From JAQTTT01 sp041652755 (GTDB taxonomy: Archaea > Nanobdellota > Nanobdellia > Tiddalikarchaeales > Tiddalikarchaeaceae), in contig JBAZGS010000007.1 in assembly GCA_041652755.1 (NCBI GenBank), positions 1-64,000 on the forward strand: 64,000 bases of DNA, read 5' to 3'. A program made the position numbers and the translations under genes. Position 1 is the first letter of the stretch, and each line of letters begins with the position of its first letter. The notes beneath the pieces were generated by a model. It made no database searches. It saw nothing but the letters and a program-made list of their open reading frames with translations, and was not told the origin of the DNA. Below, in pieces: positions 1 through 7,740 of the stretch.

Positions 1-372
1 TATCCTGGCCGTGCACAAGCGGCCAAGGGTGCGGGTGCTAACCGATTAAAAGGGATCGTGAGCTGGGTTAAGAACGAGGTGACTCAGTTCGGTTAATATC
101 TACTGAGGGTGTTCTGTGTCTGAGTGGAAGGAAAATTAAGTACGAAAGGAACGATTTTTCGTGACCTCTGGTGTACCAGTTATCTGACAAGGTAACGCTG
201 GGCAGCTACGTCATAAGGGATAAAATCTGAAAGCATCTAAGATTGAAGCCCCCCGCGAAACGAGACACAGTTTGAGACCTCCCGTACACGACGGGTTCGA
301 TAGAAACGGGGTGTAAGTACCGAGGCAACGAGGTATTCAGCCTGCGTTTACTAATAGGTCAAATCCTTCAAT
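1..372 (+). rRNA. 23S rRNA, 3' end (partial)
   Basis: The first ~370 bases align by eye to the 3' domain of 23S rRNA, roughly E. coli positions 2515 to the end. Visible landmarks are the A-loop region near 31-50, the peptidyl-transferase strand around 64-95 ending in CAGTTCGGTT, the sarcin-ricin loop at 139-152 and the terminal segment ACTAATAGGTCAA near 349-361. The 5' part lies outside the window. Two bases deviate from near-universal ones: the sarcin-ricin tetraloop reads GAAA instead of GAGA, and the base equivalent to A2572 is T. No 5S gene follows; the only 5S seen is 59 kb away. The exact 3' end is estimated. Confidence 0.95.
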
Positions 373-597
373 GTTTTTCAAACTTAGCGTCAGAACATTT
401 GCTCCAAATATATAGAATTTCCACTCCTTAGTAAATAGATACTATTTCTGCTTTTTTTACTTTTATTTTAATAATTTCTAGAATTTTTTTCCAATATAAA
501 GAATAGAGCATTCCTTGCTTATTAATTTTTTTATACTAAAGTTCATATTATATTTTAAGCCTAGACTGCCCTATACTATTTAGGGGAGTGAGGCAGT

Positions 598-1239
598 ATG
601 AACAAGGTTGGTGTTAAAGAATATTTTTCCTTAAAAAAAGAGTATGGTTCTTTGAAAAAAAAGTATTATTCCATGAAAGCTAAGGTTATTGCTAACATTT
701 CTAAAGAGTATTGCATTATTCCTGAAGAGGTTTTGATAACTTTAAGGAAGGATTATGAGGCTAAATTCCTTGAGCTGCTTAAGTATAATGATGAGAGTGT
801 TGCGAAAGAGCTCGTTAAGGATAAGTTTGATTTGATTGCCCAAGAGTACTATGTTAATATTTCAAAAGAATATAATGCTCATTCAGCTAAAGAGGTTGAG
901 GATTTGGAGAAAGTTTTAGGCTTTTATGAGGCAAGTTTTGACAATTCAGCAGTTAAGGAAGGCTTGCTTAAAGTGGTTGGCAAGACTCCTTCAAGCAAGA
1001 TAATAACTGGAATACAAGTATTGACAGCTGCTTTATGCTTCTTTGATGCTGGAAATATTCCGAAAAATATTTTGGAAATACTGTTGATGCAGTATTCAAA
1101 ATACCAGGTTGATAAGCACTTGTATAAGAAGAAAACAGAAGATGTTGCTATTGATAAAAAAATAGCAGCATTAAAGGAAAGCATTGATTACTTGGACAAA
1201 TATTTTGAAAAAAAGGGGATAAAAATATTAGTTGTTTAA
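598..1239 (+). CDS. lysine-rich helical protein of unknown function
   Basis: I do not recognise this 213-aa protein. The first 100 residues are dense in K, E and Y and look like a coiled coil or helical bundle, with recurring KEY/KKEY triplets. A more hydrophobic patch lies around residues 135-165, which could be a buried helix but is not a clear membrane span. The ATG is preceded by a purine-rich GGGGAGTGAGG stretch about 5 bases upstream, a plausible ribosome binding site. It stands alone after the 23S rRNA gene, and codon use resembles the neighbouring genes. Probably a lineage-specific cytoplasmic protein. Confidence 0.7.
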   Translation: MNKVGVKEYFSLKKEYGSLKKKYYSMKAKVIANISKEYCIIPEEVLITLRKDYEAKFLELLKYNDESVAKELVKDKFDLIAQEYYVNISKEYNAHSAKEVEDLEKVLGFYEASFDNSAVKEGLLKVVGKTPSSKIITGIQVLTAALCFFDAGNIPKNILEILLMQYSKYQVDKHLYKKKTEDVAIDKKIAALKESIDYLDKYFEKKGIKILVV

Positions 1240-1280
1240 ATAAATAATTATTTAAAATTTTATAGATATTAATATTTTTA

Positions 1281-2219
1281 ATGAATGCTAAGTATTTTTT
1301 GATTTTATTGGTTCTTTTCAGCGGCTGCAGCCAAAAGCAGGAGTATCCTGTAATTGACAGATTGAGCGTTATTCCTGCTGAGGCTGTTAAGATGAATTCA
1401 ACTAGTGACATTTATCCTCCAATACTTTATTCAGATGAGTATTATGAGCCTGTTGCTTTGGATTTTCCTGTTAATACTGCTGGAGCTGAAGACAGCCCCT
1501 TTATTCCTTATGATTCTGATGATTTGTATTTCTTTTTCACTCCTGATGTTAGGGTTCCTATTAATGAGCAATTGTTTGACAATGTTACTGGATTATATGT
1601 TTCTCATAAATTAGGCAATACTTGGAGTGAGCCTAAAAGAATCTGGCTTAATAGCCCTGGCAAGGCTAGTCTTGATGGCTGCTATTTTATTCAGAATGAT
1701 ACTTTATGGTTTTGCAGCGCAAGGGAGGGGATTACTGGAATGAAATGGTTCACTGCTAAGTATGCTGGCAATGATACTTGGGTTGATTGGCAGAGTGCTG
1801 GGTTTCCTGACAGTTATGAGGTTGGGGAGTTGCATATTAGCGCTGATGGGAACACTATGTATTATCATTCAGCTAAATCCGGGGGCAAAGGAGGTTATGA
1901 TCTTTGGAGGACTGAATTGGTTAATGGTTCATGGGCTGAGCCTATTAATGTTGAAGAGTTAAACACTGAATTTACTGAAGGTTGGCCTTATCTGTCCAAA
2001 GATGGTTTAGAGTTATGGTTTCTTAGGGTTTATCAAGGCACTCCAGCAGTTATGAAAAGTGTTTGGAATGGCACTGGCTGGGGTGAGCCTGAATTAGTAG
2101 TTAGCCAGTTTGCTGGCGAGCCAACTTTTGACAAGGAAGGCAATCTGTATTTCATTCACCATTATTACAATAATAATACTATGATTGAAGCTGACATTTA
2201 TGTAGCTTACAAAAAATAA
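1281..2219 (+). CDS. secreted lipoprotein with PD40-type beta-propeller repeats
   Basis: A 312-aa protein with an N-terminal hydrophobic segment ending in the lipobox LFSGC, so it should be membrane-anchored outside the cell. The rest is beta-rich with repeats of the PD40/WD40-like style: GGYDLWRTELVNGSWAEP near residue 210, SADGNTMYY near 187 and SKDGLELWF near 240. Such blades occur in TolB-like propellers and usually bind ligands or partners; no catalytic residues are evident. Its stop lies two bases from the stop of the convergent lipoprotein gene, so the pair may act at the same surface. The ligand is unknown. Confidence 0.75.
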   Translation: MNAKYFLILLVLFSGCSQKQEYPVIDRLSVIPAEAVKMNSTSDIYPPILYSDEYYEPVALDFPVNTAGAEDSPFIPYDSDDLYFFFTPDVRVPINEQLFDNVTGLYVSHKLGNTWSEPKRIWLNSPGKASLDGCYFIQNDTLWFCSAREGITGMKWFTAKYAGNDTWVDWQSAGFPDSYEVGELHISADGNTMYYHSAKSGGKGGYDLWRTELVNGSWAEPINVEELNTEFTEGWPYLSKDGLELWFLRVYQGTPAVMKSVWNGTGWGEPELVVSQFAGEPTFDKEGNLYFIHHYYNNNTMIEADIYVAYKK

Positions 2220-2221
2220 TA

Positions 2222-3454
2222 TTATTCAGTGTCAAAGGTTACATTATAGTTTAAATAATATGTGCCGTTAACTGGTGAGCCATTTATCCAATAGCAAGTG
2301 CCATCAGTTATTATTTGCCTACAACTCCAATCAGTTCCGCTTAATCCTGCAGTGTTTGCAACTTTTACCCATACAGTGTATTCTCCTATAGGTAATGATT
2401 CTTTATATTCAATTAACTCTTGTCCTAAGGTAGTGCTATCTTCCCATGAATGTCCTGTTATTCCTATTTGCCACGCACCTTCAGGTTTATTAAGAGTTAA
2501 TTTAACATTTGTTTGTTCCGTTAAAGTAAATGAATAATATTGGTATTGCGATGCTGTGAATACATCAGTAACTTCATCACACATTGATACTAAGTAAGCA
2601 TCATCTATTGTATCATGAAGCACTGTTTTGTCTATGGTTTTTGCGCTAAGGCTTAGGCAGCTTTGACTTACTGGAGTCATTGTTGCTGTTCCCTGCTCTA
2701 TTGTATTAGAGGGTTCTAGTTCTGAAGTGCTGACAGTTAATCTAAAGCCTAATTTTATAATTCCATTTGCTGGCTCCCCTTTTATCCAATAGCAAGTGCT
2801 TCCTTGAGCGAATTCAAAGCAGCAATTTTCATTTGTGCATGTGCTTGCTAAAGCATTGGTTAATCTTGCATATACAGTGTAAGTGCCTGCTGGCAATTCT
2901 TCTGAGTACTTCACTGCTTGCCCTTCTGATTCTTGCTCAAAACTTTTCCCTATTATTCCTACTTGCCATGCTCCTGATTCAAAGCCGTCAATCATTAAGT
3001 AAATCTTTGTAGGTTCAGTTATTGTAAAAGTGTAATATTTTTGGTTAACGCTGTTCATTACATCCTTGTTCACTGAGCAAACACTAACGCTTTTCGCATT
3101 AGCTTCAGTGTCTTGTTCAAGGGTTGTTAAAGATAGTTCATTTACTGACAAAGACGAACATATAGTGTCTTCATAAGCAATAGTTTCATTGATTATTATT
3201 TCAGGTTCCAATTCTTCAGTCAAGTTGGTTGAATTGTTTAAAGCAGCTGTATTGTTTGAAGAAGTGTTAGTTATTACTGCATTTGCTGAATTATTGTTTG
3301 TTTGGGTATTAGCAGGTTCAACAACGTTTGTGTTGTTTTGCTCAGAGGTTTGAATGTTTGAGGGTTCGTTTCCTCCGGTGTTAATATTTATAGTGCATCC
3401 TGAGACTGCAACTAAAACTATCATAAAAATAATGAACACGTTTGAGTTTTTCAT
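2222..3454 (-). CDS. lipoprotein with two tandem copies of an unknown Cys-containing domain
   Basis: A 410-aa protein. The signal peptide ends in the lipobox AVSGC, followed by an N/T/S-rich linker of about 70 residues. Two homologous domains of about 140 residues follow, each with a YYxFT(I/L)TE strand, a G(A)WQxGI(I/T)G motif, an LPxGxYTV(Y/W) hairpin and a TCYWI(K/N)G(E/S)PxNG segment with paired cysteines. The pattern resembles secreted PPC-like or carbohydrate-binding beta-sandwiches, but I do not recognise a named family. It is convergent with the propeller lipoprotein. The Ser/Thr/Asn linker looks like a glycosylated stalk holding both domains away from the membrane. Confidence 0.75.
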   Translation of the reverse strand: MKNSNVFIIFMIVLVAVSGCTININTGGNEPSNIQTSEQNNTNVVEPANTQTNNNSANAVITNTSSNNTAALNNSTNLTEELEPEIIINETIAYEDTICSSLSVNELSLTTLEQDTEANAKSVSVCSVNKDVMNSVNQKYYTFTITEPTKIYLMIDGFESGAWQVGIIGKSFEQESEGQAVKYSEELPAGTYTVYARLTNALASTCTNENCCFEFAQGSTCYWIKGEPANGIIKLGFRLTVSTSELEPSNTIEQGTATMTPVSQSCLSLSAKTIDKTVLHDTIDDAYLVSMCDEVTDVFTASQYQYYSFTLTEQTNVKLTLNKPEGAWQIGITGHSWEDSTTLGQELIEYKESLPIGEYTVWVKVANTAGLSGTDWSCRQIITDGTCYWINGSPVNGTYYLNYNVTFDTE

Positions 3455-3536
3455 AAATCATAAATTATTTAGTGCTTATTTATAAATCATTCTTATGGAT
3501 TAAGTTTATAAGATTGCATTGATGAGTTATTATGTT

Positions 3537-3692
3537 ATGAAATTCGTTGATATTTTGAAAAAATTAGGAATACTTAGATACGGTTCAACCAAAGCAACTT
3601 ACAAGAATGCAAAGGAAAGGCCTATTGAGCTGCAGGAAAACGGAGTTTTTAATGCAAAAACTGATTTGATTAATGCTAAAAAGAAAAAGTGA
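3537..3692 (+). CDS. small basic protein (51 aa)
   Basis: An open frame of 51 codons beginning MKFVDILKKLGILRYG and ending in AKKKK. It is basic, with an amphipathic N-terminal helix. The start follows an AT-rich leader containing a possible TATA element (GTTTATAAG, 3504-3512) about 25-33 bases upstream, which fits a leaderless transcript. I have an impression of similar short proteins in related DPANN genomes but cannot confirm it. It lies just upstream of the RNase P RNA gene, in the same direction. Function unknown. Confidence 0.5.
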   Translation: MKFVDILKKLGILRYGSTKATYKNAKERPIELQENGVFNAKTDLINAKKKK

Positions 3693-3735
3693 GCGCTTTC
3701 AAAAGCTTTATTAAAACATTTAATCCTATTATTAT

Positions 3736-4066
3736 TTGGAAAGCTAATAATAAATTAGTGGCTTAAAGAAGCTGATTCACGCCTAATTATTTGGGTGAGG
3801 AACTTCTGCCCACTGAAACTATGCTTTGCATTAGCTCTTAAGGAGTTTTTGCTTAGAAAACAATTAGCAGAAAAGTCCGGCGCTTTTGAGTAATATGATA
3901 GCTTTGCTTGATGTTTCAGCTGCGCTGTTGGAAAAAATTGTTTTGGCATTTGAGGTGCAAGCACTTTTTGTGCGCTTAGTAGAATATCAGCTTTAACCAA
4001 CCGTTATTAGTCTAATGGGGTTTAAGACAAAAGGCAGGGTATCTTTTTGCCATAGTAGCTTTCCAA
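3736..4066 (+). ncRNA. rnpB: RNase P RNA (catalytic RNA of tRNA 5' processing)
   Basis: This gap folds like an RNase P RNA. P1 is a perfect 11-bp helix closing the ends (3736-3746 with 4056-4066). P2 pairs ATTAG at 3754-3758 with CTAAT at 4012-4016. Conserved region I is GAGGAACTTCTGCCC (3797-3811) and conserved region V is GACAAAAGGCAGGGTAT (4026-4042). They pair as P4, ACU-bulged U-CUGCC with GGCAG-GGU, keeping the diagnostic bulged U while changing most base pairs against the usual AAGUCCGGG/CCCGGCUU. A T-run at 4070-4078 may terminate it. The RNase P protein Rpp21 gene lies under 0.8 kb away, which supports the call. Confidence 0.88.
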
Positions 4067-4130
4067 TTATTTTTTTTAATTATTATATAATAATAACATT
4101 TAAAAAAAGAATTATTTCTTTAAAATAAGT

Positions 4131-4358
4131 ATGGCAACTAGTTACAAACCTTCTTTTTCAGATAAATTAAATTATAAGTTGTCGGGAAGAGTTGCAAAAA
4201 CAATCTACGCATTAGGTATTTTAACTGGAATTATAACAAGTTTTTATGACCCTTTTGTGGGTATAAGTTTAACTTCTGCAAATATAGGTCTTTTATGTGG
4301 CAATGATTTTAGAAAAAAAGGAGAATCATTAGAAAATTATATATTAAGGACGAAGTAA
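4131..4358 (+). CDS. small membrane protein
   Basis: A 75-aa protein with a basic N-terminus (about 20 residues) and a hydrophobic stretch from residue 25 to 57 that could form one long or two short membrane helices with a short turn around YDPF. The C-terminus is charged. The start ATG follows an AT-rich leader (TTTAAAAAAAG near 4100) at TATA-like distance. It sits between the RNase P RNA gene and the convergent YhbY-type gene (six bases between stops). I do not recognise it; it may be lineage-specific. Confidence 0.6.
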   Translation: MATSYKPSFSDKLNYKLSGRVAKTIYALGILTGIITSFYDPFVGISLTSANIGLLCGNDFRKKGESLENYILRTK

Positions 4359-4364
4359 TAAATT

Positions 4365-4562
4365 TTATTTCTTTTTGTCTTCTTTTAAGATTACTGTTCT
4401 TCCTATTTTTTGAACAATTATTCCTGGCAATTCATTAGTGACAAATTCTTTTTTGAGGAATTTTACCTTTATTATTCTGTGGTCTTTTAGGGCTTTGATT
4501 AAGTGCTCCTTGTCCACTCCGTTTTTTCCTATTTGAAATGTTGGCAAATTATCATATTGCAT
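4365..4562 (-). CDS. YhbY/CRS1-type RNA-binding protein
   Basis: A 65-aa protein consisting of little more than a YhbY domain. It has the family's QIGKNGV loop (residues 10-16), the central ALKDHRIIKVKFLKKE segment, and a terminal GRTVIL strand. YhbY proteins bind pre-ribosomal or structured RNA through this KH-like fold. The usual archaeal member is about 80-90 aa, so this is a short version lacking part of the C-terminal region. Its start overlaps the end of the Rpp21 gene by 11 bases, so the two are co-transcribed and translation is probably coupled. Confidence 0.85.
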   Translation of the reverse strand: MQYDNLPTFQIGKNGVDKEHLIKALKDHRIIKVKFLKKEFVTNELPGIIVQKIGRTVILKEDKKK

Positions 4563-4830
4563 AGTTAAACCTCTTTATTGTCTTGCATTCCTTGCAAGTA
4601 ATATATCGAGTCTTATTCTTTAATCTTACTAAGCAGTTCTTTCCAGGTATTAAATACTCTCCGCATCCTTTGCATATCCAGCGCTTGTACTCTTTAGGAA
4701 TGGGCAAGCCTATCTTTTCGCTGATTTTCTTGGCTAAATAAGTATACCTTTTTGCATTTTTAGGATAAGTCTTGCACATTTTCATGAGTATTTCAATCCT
4801 TTCTAGCCCAATTTGTTCATATTCTTTCAT
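4552..4830 (-). CDS. rnp4: ribonuclease P protein component 4 (Rpp21/Rpr2)
   Basis: A 92-aa protein. Residues 1-50 are helical and basic. The C-terminal half carries a zinc ribbon with CKGCG (about 54-58) and CKEC (about 79-82), plus the family segment LIPGKNCLVRL. Rpp21 pairs with Rpp29 on the specificity side of archaeal RNase P and raises substrate affinity in precursor-tRNA 5' cleavage. It is encoded divergently from, and within 0.8 kb of, the RNase P RNA found in this window, and overlaps the YhbY-type gene. The length is normal for the archaeal family. Confidence 0.9.
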   Translation of the reverse strand: MKEYEQIGLERIEILMKMCKTYPKNAKRYTYLAKKISEKIGLPIPKEYKRWICKGCGEYLIPGKNCLVRLKNKTRYITCKECKTIKRFNYAI

Positions 4831-4890
4831 TAGTTATATTTAGAATTCCTATTTATTTAAATATAATGAAAAAAAGAAATAAAGTTTTAT

Positions 4891-5328
4891 TTATTCATTG
4901 TCAAAATTGCTTTCGAAATCTTCATCTTCTTGCTCTTCTTCCATGAATTCGTCATCGTCTTGAGCATCATCTTCAAAGATTTCAGTTCCTTCCCTGTCTT
5001 GCTCATCATGCTCTGCATCGCTAGTTTCTTCATTGTCAAAATCTTCTTCAAGCTCATCAAAGTCTGGTTTTTTTGGTTTTATTGATTTCAGCAAGTTTTC
5101 TTCGCTTTCTGAATAAATGCCTTTAATGGTTATTGATTCAGCTTTTGCAGGGTTTGCTTTCTTTGCAGCTTTCTTTGCAACTTTAGCCTTTGCAGGCTTA
5201 GCTTTCTTTGTATTTTTTGCTTTATGTGTCTTAGCTTTCTTGACAAGTTTCTTTGCAGGATTAGCTTTCTTAGCAACTTTAGCCTTTAGCGGATTAGCTT
5301 TTTTTTGTTTAATATTTTTTGAGACCAT
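4891..5328 (-). CDS. bipolar low-complexity protein: K/A-rich half, acidic half
   Basis: A 145-aa protein of two opposite halves. Residues 1-62 are almost only K, A, N, P and V, with repeats of the form KANPAK and AKKA, like the tails of histone H1 or bacterial Hc1 proteins. Residues 75-145 are strongly acidic, with runs of D and E. There is no ordered domain I can name. The start follows an AGGAGG ribosome binding site about 11 bases upstream and a TATAAAAA box. The basic half should bind nucleic acid and the acidic half could mask it or recruit basic proteins. A chromatin or ribosome-associated role is only inferred. Confidence 0.7.
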   Translation of the reverse strand: MVSKNIKQKKANPLKAKVAKKANPAKKLVKKAKTHKAKNTKKAKPAKAKVAKKAAKKANPAKAESITIKGIYSESEENLLKSIKPKKPDFDELEEDFDNEETSDAEHDEQDREGTEIFEDDAQDDDEFMEEEQEDEDFESNFDNE

Positions 5329-5458
5329 TTTTTAATATTCCTCCTAGGAGTTTTTATACTAAAAAATTATACCTTTTGAACTTATAAACTTCTTGGGAAG
5401 GCAAAATCCTTGTTAATCAGTTAATTTTTTAAATCTCTCAATTTCTAATATTAATATC

Positions 5459-5529
5459 GCATCGGTGGTATAGAGGTAGTATCTTAGCCTTCCAAGCTGA
5501 GGACCCGAGTTCGAATCTCGGCCGATGCA
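5459..5529 (+). tRNA. tRNA-Gly (UCC anticodon)
   Basis: A 71-nt cloverleaf. Acceptor GCATCGG pairs with CCGATGC, the anticodon stem TTAGC pairs with GCTGA around the loop CTTCCAA (anticodon TCC), and the T-stem CCGAG/CTCGG encloses TTCGAAT. The discriminator base is A. No CCA is encoded and no intron is seen. An AT-rich stretch, TTTTTTAAAT, about 25-30 bases upstream of the 5' end, may be its promoter. Confidence 0.95.
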
Positions 5530-5578
5530 AAAATTAATTATAAATATTTTTAAATAAAAAACTTTGATAAATGTTTTT

Positions 5579-6193
5579 ATGAATAAAGAAAATGTTAAAG
5601 AATTGTTGGAAGAGACTATTCAGACTTATGGAAAATATTCTGATTCTTATGAAAAAAAATGGGGTAATTATAAAGGTCTTGAAAAAATTGCTGATAGTTT
5701 TATTTCTTATTTAAAGGGCTCAAGAGTTATAGATATTGGTTGCGGTCCAGGAAGGGATAGCAAATATTTTAGCGACAAAAATCTTGATGTTACTGGAGTT
5801 GATTTAACTGATAATTTTTTAAAAATTGCAAAATCCAAGGTTCCTAAAGCTGATTTTTTAAAAATGGACATGAGGCAATTAAGCTTTAATGATGAATCTT
5901 TTGAAGGAGTTTGGTGCAATGGTGCTTTTTTACATATTCCAAAATATGAAAACTCGGCGACTTTGAAAGAATTTTACAGAGTTTTGAAACCTGAAGGAGT
6001 AATGTATTTAAGTGTAAAAATAGGTGAAGGAGAACAAATAGTCAAAAAAGACTATTGGAAAGGTAGGAAATTATTTATTTATTATTCACAAGAAGAAATA
6101 ATTGGATTATTAAAAAATACTGGCTTTGAAATAATTAACACCATTATCAGGAATCAGGAAGAGGATTGGATCAATATTATTGCAAGAAAATAA
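5579..6193 (+). CDS. class I SAM-dependent methyltransferase
   Basis: A 204-aa enzyme with the Rossmann-type methyltransferase order: motif I VIDIGCGPGRDSKYF near residue 55, the acidic strand VTGVDLT near 77, a post-II segment DMRQLSF near 101, and motif IV GVWCNGAFLHI. It belongs to the broad Methyltransf_11/25 group; the substrate cannot be told. A TTG 15 bases upstream is in frame, but the ATG at 5579 is preferred because TATTTTTAAA lies about 30 bases before it and residues from there match the family. It directly follows tRNA-Gly, with a separate promoter. Confidence 0.88.
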   Translation: MNKENVKELLEETIQTYGKYSDSYEKKWGNYKGLEKIADSFISYLKGSRVIDIGCGPGRDSKYFSDKNLDVTGVDLTDNFLKIAKSKVPKADFLKMDMRQLSFNDESFEGVWCNGAFLHIPKYENSATLKEFYRVLKPEGVMYLSVKIGEGEQIVKKDYWKGRKLFIYYSQEEIIGLLKNTGFEIINTIIRNQEEDWINIIARK

Positions 6194-6356
6194 CTTATTT
6201 CTTTTCTTTTTCATTAATTTTTAAAGTAGAAATAAGAAATATTGGCTCATGATTAACTTTATTATTTTTAGTTTCTTTATTTTATTTTTGAAATTAATAA
6301 TATTAAATTTGAGCAATCTCAAAACACTTAAAAAGAATTGAGAGATATATTAATTT

Positions 6357-7103
6357 ATGAAGGTTAGGGATAGGATAAAAATAGTTCTTGATTCTAAAAA
6401 AAAAATTAGCAATCCTTTGTTCATTATTGGATTTCAGGGAGTTGGCATGGTTGGAACACTAGCGTCGCAGCACTTGGCTGACAGCTTGAATTGCGAATTG
6501 ATTGGCCACATTGAGTCTGAATACTTGCCCCCTATAGCCATACTTAATGACAGCACTTTAAGCTATCCCATTAGGATTTATTACCAGAAAAAAAATAATA
6601 TTGTCATAATTAGCAGCGAGGTTCCTGTTTCTAGTGAATTCGCTTTTGAAATGGGCCATGATATTATTGAACTGATGAATAAGTTCAAATCAAAAGAAAT
6701 TATTGTTCTAGAAGGCTTGGTCACCAAGGATGAGCAGCCTAATCATTCCAAAATTTTTGGAGTGCCAACTAATGAGAAGATTAAAAAATACTTGAATGAC
6801 AACAAGGTTGAAGTTATTGGGAATGGCGCAATATTAGGCGTTGCTGGCAGCGTATTATTGTCAAGCATACAAAACGGCTTCAAGGGCTATGCTTTAATGG
6901 CTGAAAGCCATATGAATTTGCCTGACGCTTCAGCTGCAAGCGTTATTTTGAAAAAATTGTCTGACATCCTGAAAATTGACATTAACACTAAAGAACTGGA
7001 CAAGAAAGGATTAGATGTTGACAAGAAAGTTAAGGATATTATGTCAAGCTTGTCAAGGTTCAAAAAAGAAGAAAATGATGATTCTAAAGTTCTTTATGGT
7101 TGA
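6357..7103 (+). CDS. PAC2-family proteasome assembly chaperone-like protein
   Basis: A 248-aa protein of the PAC2 family (archaeal PbaA/PbaB relatives). Signatures are FIIGFQGVGMVGTLA near residue 22, the central EGLVTKDE segment, and a GNGAILGVAGSVLL stretch. Known archaeal PAC2 proteins help assemble proteasomes or act as ATP-independent chaperones; which role applies here is not evident. A helical, lysine-rich tail follows residue 200. It is followed after six bases by the HAD phosphatase gene in the same direction, so the two probably form an operon. Confidence 0.85.
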   Translation: MKVRDRIKIVLDSKKKISNPLFIIGFQGVGMVGTLASQHLADSLNCELIGHIESEYLPPIAILNDSTLSYPIRIYYQKKNNIVIISSEVPVSSEFAFEMGHDIIELMNKFKSKEIIVLEGLVTKDEQPNHSKIFGVPTNEKIKKYLNDNKVEVIGNGAILGVAGSVLLSSIQNGFKGYALMAESHMNLPDASAASVILKKLSDILKIDINTKELDKKGLDVDKKVKDIMSSLSRFKKEENDDSKVLYG

Positions 7104-7109
7104 ACTGAT

Positions 7110-7736
7110 ATGCTTATTATTTTAGATTTGGACGGGACTATTATTGACAGCGAAAAATGCCATTTTAACAGCTTTGTAAAATCTTTGGAAAGAAACGGGT
7201 TCAAGGTTACAAAAGAGATTAAGAACAAGATTAAAAATGTTTTCGGAATGTCTGCTAAGGAAATTATTAGAATCGTTGCTCCAAAAATCACTGATGAAAA
7301 ATTAAGATTGGTTTCTGAAGGTGTTAAAGACATTGCTGTCAATGAAGAGATTAATAAAGTGAAATTAATTAACGGCGCTTTAGAGTTCATTAAAAAACAC
7401 AATAAAAATAATGATTTGGCAATCCTTACTAATTCGAGCCAAAAATTCACCAAAGCCATTTTGAAGTCTCTTGGTTTGGCTAAATATTTTAAGTTGGTTT
7501 TTACCCCTTCGCTGAATATTAAGCCTAAGCCTTCCAGCGAAATGATTGAATTCGCTGTCAAAAAATTAGGGCACTCTAAGAATGATTGCATTTTAATAGG
7601 CGATTCAATTTATGACTTTATGAGCGCAAAGAATGCTAATGTTAGATTTATTGCAGTTTTGTCAAAGAGCGATTACAAAAAAGAATTAAAAAACAAAGCT
7701 GAGTGTTTTTTTGACTTGTCCAAGGTTAAAATTTGA
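7110..7736 (+). CDS. HAD-superfamily phosphatase
   Basis: A 208-aa hydrolase of the phosphoglycolate phosphatase-like HAD group. Motif I is LDLDGTIID at residues 5-13, motif II is ILTNSS near 107, the motif III lysine lies in NIKPKPSSEM near 137, and motif IV is GDSIYDFMSA near 163. A helical cap of about 70 residues sits between motifs I and II, as in subclass IA. The substrate is unknown, with small phosphate esters likely. It is downstream of the PAC2 gene and convergent with the AMMECR1 gene, four bases between ends. Confidence 0.88.
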   Translation: MLIILDLDGTIIDSEKCHFNSFVKSLERNGFKVTKEIKNKIKNVFGMSAKEIIRIVAPKITDEKLRLVSEGVKDIAVNEEINKVKLINGALEFIKKHNKNNDLAILTNSSQKFTKAILKSLGLAKYFKLVFTPSLNIKPKPSSEMIEFAVKKLGHSKNDCILIGDSIYDFMSAKNANVRFIAVLSKSDYKKELKNKAECFFDLSKVKI

Positions 7737-7740
7737 GGGA

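Noticed and set aside
3755..4000. 81-codon open frame on the minus strand
   Set aside because: It lies entirely within the RNase P RNA gene, has no family resemblance or promoter, and its composition follows the RNA structure.
6249..6341. 30-codon hydrophobic open frame between the methyltransferase and PAC2 genes
   Set aside because: It is too short and AT-driven to separate from chance; no ribosome binding site or promoter is convincing.
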